From assembly GCA_032164245.1 (NCBI GenBank), contig JAVMKO010000006.1, positions 3,549,001-3,613,000 of the forward strand: a DNA stretch of 64,000 nt, read 5' to 3'. The notes beneath the pieces were generated by a model. The model searched no databases. It saw only the letters and a list, made by a program, of their open reading frames with translations, and was not told the DNA's origin. Origin of the DNA: Sternotherus odoratus (Eukaryota; Chordata; Testudines; Kinosternidae). The position numbers and the translations under genes are program-made. Every line of letters starts with the position of its first letter. The stretch's first letter is position 1. Below are positions 57,536 through 64,000 of the stretch, piece by piece.

Positions 57536-59589
57536 TCTGGGCCATCAAGATACATTTCAGGAATTCTTCTGGTGGGAAATATGAGAGACAGAGCAGAGCT
57601 AAAAGGAGACGACAATAGTGCCAGATGCAGATGCCTTACTCCCCACGTAGCTCCATGCATACACGCTACTTGTAAATCTGTCAGTGGGGTTGTTAGCGGG
57701 AGGGGAGCAGAGGAGTCAAAATTTGGCCCATAATTCATGGTTTTGCACCATTCTGTTTTCCGGCTGCAGCAACTCAAACACCATATGAACTTCCCATGTA
57801 ATTGTGAGTATCCTTAAGTACTGCATCATCTTTAGCAGCTACGCTCAATGAACTCAGAATAAACCACAACCCATAGGTGTGGCTTTCCCTTAACAAATCA
57901 CCAGACAAAAGAACAGGAAAGAGGTTACGGACTTGAGATTGGCTTTCCCAGGTGGGTAGAGGTAGATAGTTGTGGACAGCCAGTTATTTGTTTATTGATG
58001 ACACTGATTAAATCTGTACATATAATTCCAAATGAACCCCCTTGCACCACTACTTGCTTGTTCCCCTAAGCAGTGTGTAGCTCTGTTCTAATCAGTGCTT
58101 CTTCCATGCACCCCCATTCCCAAGAGAGGCAGGTTGGTAAATCGTAAACCACCTGAATACAGAGAAATCCAAAAAAGCAGCAAGATGGGTTATGAGCATG
58201 TCTGCATGCAATGGAACAAAAAACAAAACCAATGATCCTATTGATGGATATAGGCTTGCATATGAATAACTGACTTCAAATAAAAGTGTGATAGGTTCAC
58301 TGATCAGCTGATGGGGCTTTGTATGAATTACGGCAGAGGTGAGTCTTAAGGAGGGATTTGGAGGAGGTAAGGTAGTGGCTTTCTGGAACTCTGCAGGGAA
58401 TCTGAATACTGCCCTGCCAACTCTGTTTTCTTCTGGCGTCGGGACAGAAAAGGTGATGGACACAATAAGGTATTAAGTGAATTCCCTCTTGCAGCTACAC
58501 AAACGTATGGGTTGTATTGTACAGTATGTTAATTAAACAGTTAATACTGCTTCGCCCTTAAACGACTTAGCTTTGCCACTGTGGCTGAAACACAAGCTAA
58601 TATTTGGCAGCTAGGAATAAAATACAATCTGGTGGGAGGAGAACAGCTCCTTCAAATCAGTTGTAGTTTTGGATAGGATCCCAGAAGACAGAAATAAGAC
58701 TCAGGATTGATTAAATTGCTTGGAATAATTGTAAGGCCCTCTTGATATCCAATTAGTGAGAGATTATTTCTCCAAATGTGAATGAGATCTGATGAAAGAG
58801 TGATAGTCTTATTAAAGTGGAAAGAGAAGGGCACCTTAGGGCAAAAAAAGAAAATAAAAAAAGCACTAGTTCACAGAATCATCCTGTGCCTCAAAACCCA
58901 ATGAGGTTCAAGCAACCCCGTACAAAGTTTAGATACTAGTTCGGTGAAGAGAACTGGAACTGGTTGATATTTTTAAAAAACGTGCAATTTCAGCAAAGGA
59001 AATACTGGACAAATGTTGAGTTTTTTAAATGTCATAATTGTCACCAGCTTTTAAGAAAGCAAAAAGTAGGTGCTAAGGGTTTGTGGTCTCTTGTAACATC
59101 AGACCAACAAGATAAAAACAGAAATATGACGCCATGTATAGCTTGCAGATTAGGAAAGGGGGACAGTGGAATATACATGGTGCTCTACAAGAAAACATGA
59201 ATTAGTCACCTCCTTAATCAAACTGGGATATTTTCCCCTGAAAGATTTTGGTCACTTGGCTTCAGTGAGGCTTTGGTCACTTGGCTTCAGTGAGGCTCTT
59301 TACTATGCATAAGAAACACAGAATACATCTCAAGGGAATATGATTTCCCAATCAATGCAATGACCCAAAACGACACAGGTACCATCATCGTCCAAATATA
59401 GGAGGACATTGGTCAATGACAAAAAAGTGAGAGTTAGTTGGATGAACTAAAGATAAACCAAATAGTTTAAAATGAAGTGCATTCAATTGCTGTATGCTAG
59501 AATCTGCCTGTATAGTATTTACTAGTTATTCTTTCATAAATCTGCATTGGTAACCTAAACTGGTTTGACACAGAAATTTCCGGATGAGG
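57536..59589. other. Intronic sequence, nothing recognised except a small duplication
   Basis: The frame at 58092-58463 (123 codons, minus) has no domain or splice context. A 25-bp tandem pair is listed separately. Confidence 0.45.
59248..59297 (+). repeat. Tandem duplication of 25 bp, two identical units
   Basis: 'ttggtcacttggcttcagtg' plus 'aggct' occurs twice head to tail without differences (59248-59272, 59273-59297), which suggests a recent duplication. Confidence 0.9.
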
Positions 59590-59665
59590 TTCTCTGGCTT
59601 AACACAACACAGGAGGTTAGACTAGATCATCACAATGGTCCCTTCTGGCTTTAAAATCTCTGGTT
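59590..59665 (+). repeat. CR1 LINE 3' tail fragment
   Basis: 'ggttagactagatcatcaca' then 'atggtcccttctggctttaa', same subtype as 9225-9290. Confidence 0.8.
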
Positions 59666-60589
59666 TACAATACTACAAATAAAGCACCAAGAACATTTTG
59701 TGAGAAGAGGTCAGGACATCTGCGAGATACAGTATACAACAAAACATTAAAACAAGTTGGGGATGAACTAAAAACATATACAGGTATGAACGAGGAGAAA
59801 TTCTAAATCTCTCTCCTGGTACAAATCATGATAAAGTCAAAGAACCTCTCTCCCACTGAATGCAAAGCAAGGACCCCGTTAAAATAACATTCTGTTTCTG
59901 TCCTACAGTGGGTATGTGAAACTGGGTTATGTGATATCACGCAAACGAAAGGAAGTACTCCAAAGTCATCTGTCACAAAAAGAGAATTAAAAAAACTAAC
60001 CCAAACACAAATGCATGTTAAGAATGTGTAAAAAGTTGCCACTTGAAATCATTGTATACATGGATAATTTACATCTGAAGATGATTTACTCCCATCTGTG
60101 CTTCTAACTCTATTTAGGTTCAGTACAAGTCGAAGATTGATGGTGGGGTCCTGATCATCTAAATACAGCTGCCAGAGATCTCATTTTCCCCAAAGTAATT
60201 GCTTAAAACACTGACAGCAGACAAGGCAGAAATCACATCAATGAAAAATATCTGCAATCTCTGGTTTTTTTTAAAAAAGGTTAGGCTTGCGTGATCATTT
60301 GCATAGATTATCTCAATTGTCAAACATGCGTGGCCACCGAGGCGAGGGAGTTCATTTTGTGTTTCAGATCATGTAAGCAGCACATCCTGTTGTCGATGGC
60401 AGCTCTAAGCATATAGATTAAAAACAAACCACCACAGAACTGCCAAACTTCTGTTGGGACTTGACCCACACTACAGCAATGAAACCTACAATTACCTTTG
60501 GGGCAGGAGGCCCAGAGGGGGTTTTAATGAGTCAAGATAGCTTGTTACCGTTGCCTATTTAGCTTTGTGGTCACTCTTCAGTTGGGAAG

Positions 60590-60825
60590 CCAGAATGGTC
60601 AACTGGACAGAGCACTGGAGTGGGACCCAGGAGTCCTGGATCCTATTTCCATTTCAGTAACATGCCTCCTGAGTGACCTCAGGCAAGTTAAGTCAATTTC
60701 CCGTGCCTCAGTTTCCTCTTCTATAAAACCGAGACAATGATACTGATCTCCTTGGTAAAGCACTTTGAGATTTAATGATAAACATGGTACATAACAGCCA
60801 GGTGTTACTGTCATTATTGATGGCA
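60590..60825 (+). repeat. MIR (CORE-SINE)
   Basis: It reads 'gggacccaggagtcctggat', 'gagtgacctcaggcaagtta', 'gtgcctcagtttcctcttct', 'gataatgatac'-like wording and 'aaagcactttgagattta', in MIR order. Ancient tRNA-derived SINE shared by amniotes; it would be transcribed by RNA polymerase III when active. Confidence 0.85.
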
Positions 60826-60838
60826 CCATACATAATTT

Positions 60839-60876
60839 AGGTCGACTTAACCTCAGAGTGTAAAGCTGCCCTTTGA
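60839..60876. repeat. Possible Harbinger MITE terminal scrap
   Basis: 'aggtcgacttaacctcagag' then 'tgtaaagctgccc' resembles the right end of the MITE at 47884-48184. Too short to be sure. Confidence 0.3.
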
Positions 60877-61206
60877 TTCCTAATCAAGTTATCAATGGGA
60901 GTGAAGGATAAACTGATTTAGATTTTTTTTAAATACCCTGGCAGTTAGTCTTACATCTCACCCATGCTTTTCCTGCTACTCCAAAAACGTTTTATGTATG
61001 TGATTTAGTGCATGCTTTTTCATTTTTGCATCTGTATGTAATGATGTATTTGGGCTGGGACCAGAAGTGGCACTATGGAAGGCTGTTCTGTATCTTCAGC
61101 CACAATCAGAAAATCCCCAGAATTTCACCAGAAAGCACGTTCACAAGATTTCTAACTTGTTTTGCCAGATCCCAAATGTTTCTGACAAACTTGAATAAGC
61201 GGCAGG

Positions 61207-61975
61207 TTTTAGAGTAGCAACCACACAACAAAAACACTAACCCAGGAACCTATCCTTGCAACAAAGCCCGATGTTAACTCTGTCCACATATCTATTCAAG
61301 TGACACCGTCATAGGACCTAATCACATCAGTCACACCATCAGGGGCTCGTTCACCTGCACATCGGCCAATGTGATATATGCCATCATGTGCCACCAATGC
61401 CCCTCTGCCATGTACATTGGCCAAACCGGCCAGTCTCTACGCAAAAGAATAAATGGACACAAATCTGACATCAGGAATCATAACATATAAAAACCAGAAG
61501 GAGAACACTTCAATCTCTCTGGTCACTCAGTAACAGACTTAAAGGTTAAGTCTGCAACAGAAAAGCTTCAAAAACAGACTTCAACGAGAAATTGCTGAAT
61601 TGGAATTAATTTGCAGACTAGATACATGGGCTTGAACAGAGACTGGAAGTGGCTGGGTCATTAAACAAACTGAATCTATTTCCCCATATTAAGTATCCTC
61701 ACACCTTCTTGTCAGCTGTCTGAAATGGGCCATCTTGATTTTATCACTACCAAAGTTTTTTTCCCTCCTGCTGATAATAGCTCATCTTAATTAATTAGCC
61801 TCTTAGAGTTGGCATGGCAACTTTCACCTTTTCATGTTCTCTGCGTGTATATATATCTTCATTCTGTATGTTCCACTCTATGCATCTGATGAAGTGAGCT
61901 GTAGCCCATGAAAGCTTATGCTCAAATAAATTTGTTAGTCTCTAAAGTGCCACAAGTATTCCTCGTTCTTTTTAA
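61207..61975 (+). pseudogene. Second Penelope-like relic with GIY-YIG domain and tail
   Basis: Plus-strand relic. It keeps NVIYAI(M)CHQCPSAMYIG, QTGQSLRKRINGHKSDIRN, then stops, so the GIY-YIG core is recognisable but broken. A stop follows near 61487 and a frameshift near 61555. The 3' tail ('gcatctgatgaagtgagctg', 'cataagc'-like 'gaaagcttatgctcaaataa', 'ttagtctctaaagtgccaca') ends near 61975. The beginning 'ttagagtagcaaccacacaa' may be a short inverted tail copy. The tail wording differs from that at 23191, so this is a different PLE subfamily. Confidence 0.85.
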
Positions 61976-62454
61976 TAAGTGGAGAACTCGAGTCCTTATC
62001 TGAAAAGCACCTGACCTTACTTTGCAGACGTGCATAGCGCTACTTTGGGATTCTGAAAAAAACACAGTGAAGTACAACCGAGGGCTTTGGGAGCAGAGAA
62101 ATTTGGCTTCTTGTCTTTGTTATTCTGCTAACCAGTACACTAACACTGTGTACTTAGTAAATCACTAAACCAGATCCACCCACTCAAGGTTTTGTTGCCA
62201 GCTAGCTAGTTGTGGAAGCAGCCGGTTCATTTGTTGTTTTGATGTCAAGAGAACAGAACAGTTTTAAAACTCCAGGAGATGCCATGAAGAGCAGATAGCT
62301 CACCGAGGCAGGGTAAGGACAGCCAGATTCCCTTTTAGAAAACCCTGAAAACCACCCATTGTACTGCACATCAAGTGGACATGGATCTGCTAGCTGGTCA
62401 TATTTGCAGCACTCTTTGCAGTTTGTCCCCTGATGAAGCAAACTCAGTCTGAAC
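61976..62454. other. Intronic sequence, nothing recognised
   Basis: No repeat ends or exon supported. Confidence 0.5.
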
Positions 62455-62930
62455 TGCTTGGAAAAGAAGATCCTGAGGGGGGATATGATAGAGGTCTATA
62501 AAATTATGAGTGGTGTGGAGAAAGTGAATAAGGAAAAGTTCTTTACATGTTCCCATCATATAAGAACTAGGGGGCACCTAGTTTAAAACAAATAAAAGGA
62601 AGTTCTTCTTCGCACAGCGCACAGTCAACCTGTGGGACTCCTTGCCTGAGAAAGTTGTGAAGGCTAGGACTAGAACAGAGAACTGGATAAATTCATGGAG
62701 GTTAAGTCCATTAATGGCTATTAGTAAGGATGGGTAAGGAATGGTGTGCCAGACCTCTGTCTGTCAGAGGGGGGTGATGGATGTCAGGAGCGAGATCACT
62801 TGATCATTACCTGTTAGGTTCACTCACTCCAGGGCACCTGGCATTGGCCACTGTCAGTAGACAGGATACTGGGCTGGATGGACCTTTGGTCTGACCCAGC
62901 ACAGCTGCTCTTATGTTCTTATGTGCAAGT
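62455..62930 (+). repeat. CR1 LINE, C-terminus and 3' end
   Basis: ORF2 C-terminal wording ('gatatgatagaggtctataa', 'ggagaaagtgaataaggaaa'), then the non-coding tail ('ttgatcattacctgttaggt', 'gacctttggtctgacccagc'), ending 'cttatgttcttatgt'. 5'-truncated with stops. Confidence 0.9.
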
Positions 62931-64000
62931 AGCAACACGCCTTAGTCTTGAAGCTTCTATGAGTGGTAATTCAAACACATTTTTCTTCCCCACGATTTGG
63001 CCTGTTAAATTGCAGGGATGTAAATGCTGGCGACTACGGAAGAGTGAGCGGTTTTTCAGCAAAGGTGTGGGAATGAGGAGCTCATCAGCCTCCACAAAGC
63101 CAAAGACCCTTGATCCCTAGGAGCTCATTTGAAATAAACGTGAGCACCTCAAAGATGCTGAACTGCACCTGCCGTGTAAGCTATTATTTTACCAGCCAAA
63201 TGTTACCAATGGCCTTGTGGAATTAGACTCCTTATCAAGTAATAATGTCCTATTCCTACAATACAAGCTTGCAGAGATCACATCTAGCTGCGGTAACATA
63301 CACTTCTCACTCGGGGATCTATTACACCTTTTAGTCCCTGTCCTGGGCAGGGGGAGATGTGAAGTCACTCAGCGCTGGTGGGAGCACCGGCAGTCCTTGT
63401 ACTTTCCACACTCCCTAGGGAAACAGAGGGACTGTGCCTGCGGATACAGCACTTAATAGTGTATAGGTTCCCCTGTGCAGCTGGCCAACCTTGATGGCTC
63501 ATATGGAGTCGGAGGAACCAATCTCCCTGCCCCTCACCCTCCACCTTTAAAAGGTTTGCACCGAAGAGGGTGCAGCCCCTGTACTCTGCACAGCCTGCAA
63601 ATGCAGCCAGCCCCTGCATGGGAACATAACCAAGTTGGGGGGAGGGGAGGGGAGGGAAAGCTTCTTGTTCCTTCCCGTTCCTTGACCATCAAAACGGGGC
63701 CAACCACAATCTAGCTTTTGCTTGGACTTGCTGCAGCTCAGCGTGGTTAGAAACTGCATGCTATCCTGGACTCCTGCTGGGCAACCTGCAAGCTGACACA
63801 AATTAATCATTAGCCATAAAGGCAAATCACCCTGTAGAAACAATGCTTCTGCTTCTAATGCTATCTGGAGAAAAACACAACCGAAGATCAGAGGAAAATG
63901 AGAACTGCCACCTCAGTTCCTAGGGTGCGAATTAGTGCTAATCTCCTGGTTAAGAGAAGACACTAAATGGGGCCTGGGAATGCTCTTTCCCCTGAAGGTT
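62931..64000. other. Intronic sequence to window end
   Basis: Open frames of 79-98 codons at 63217-63843 on both strands have no signature. No repeat ends recognised. Confidence 0.45.

Larger units (their letters stand above)
36315..64000 (-). other. MDGA2: 3' part of the preceding MDGA2 intron (at least 27.7 kb)
   Basis: No further exon with the expected Ig-domain signature (Cys...Trp...DxGxYxC) is seen on the minus strand. I therefore treat the rest of the window as one intron. Unclassified stretches are listed separately. Confidence 0.7.

Noticed and set aside
36315..64000. Additional MDGA2 Ig-domain exons
   Set aside because: I searched the minus-strand readings for Cys...Trp...DxGxYxC patterns with splice sites and found none I could support.

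Overview
The window reads as non-coding-dominated amniote DNA, most consistent with a turtle or another non-avian reptile. This is an inference from the repeat content: abundant CR1 LINEs with reptile-type 3' ends, Penelope-like elements (PLEs) with a recurring tail, Harbinger-type MITEs, hAT and pogo/Tigger-like elements, two Helitrons and several solo LTRs. Nothing looks bacterial: no operons, no ribosome binding sites and no long single-exon genes outside retroelements.

The only host gene I can support is on the minus strand. Two exons (36166-36314, then 6289-6466) have good splice sites and join in frame. Together they encode about 109 residues of a fibronectin type III-like domain that I recognise as the MDGA family, best match MDGA2 (a GPI-anchored, MAM-domain neuronal adhesion regulator). 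Their phases run 1-0-1. The intron between them is 29,699 bp. Positions 1-6288 belong to the next intron and 36315-64000 to the preceding one, so the whole window lies inside one large gene.

Layout: 1-6288 is mostly unique intron with small CR1, PLE-tail and MIR pieces. 6467-21953 holds scattered CR1 fragments, a solo LTR (10137-10807), a palindromic MITE (13258-13989), a pogo/Tigger-like element inside a CR1 (14571-15279), an LTR-like block, a textbook hAT (17053-17342) and a Helitron end (19043-19225). 21954-29366 is the most striking locus, a CR1 holding four separate insertions. One of these is a PLE that itself contains a Harbinger MITE and a Helitron, and the Helitron contains a solo LTR, giving four nested layers. 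29995-36165 has LINE relics, a second pogo/Tigger-like element and an old TIR element. 36315-53585 has an hAT-like element, an EN/RT-bearing L2-like LINE relic with two hAT insertions, a Harbinger MITE and the best preserved CR1 reading frame (51772-52755). 53586-56184 is a solo LTR split by a 2.1-kb hAT element that carries a 22-unit G-rich minisatellite. 57271-64000 has CR1 ends, a MIR and a second PLE with a GIY-YIG relic.

Many insertion boundaries are readable to the base because target-site duplications survive: TTA for Harbinger, TA for pogo-like, 8 bp for hAT, 5 bp for LTRs, and A/T junctions for the Helitron. These allow a relative chronology from the sequence alone. I see no tRNA, rRNA, CRISPR or host promoter. 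I found no convincing new gene system; the notable content is the nested transposon architecture and the repeated presence of GC-rich tandem arrays inside unrelated DNA transposons.
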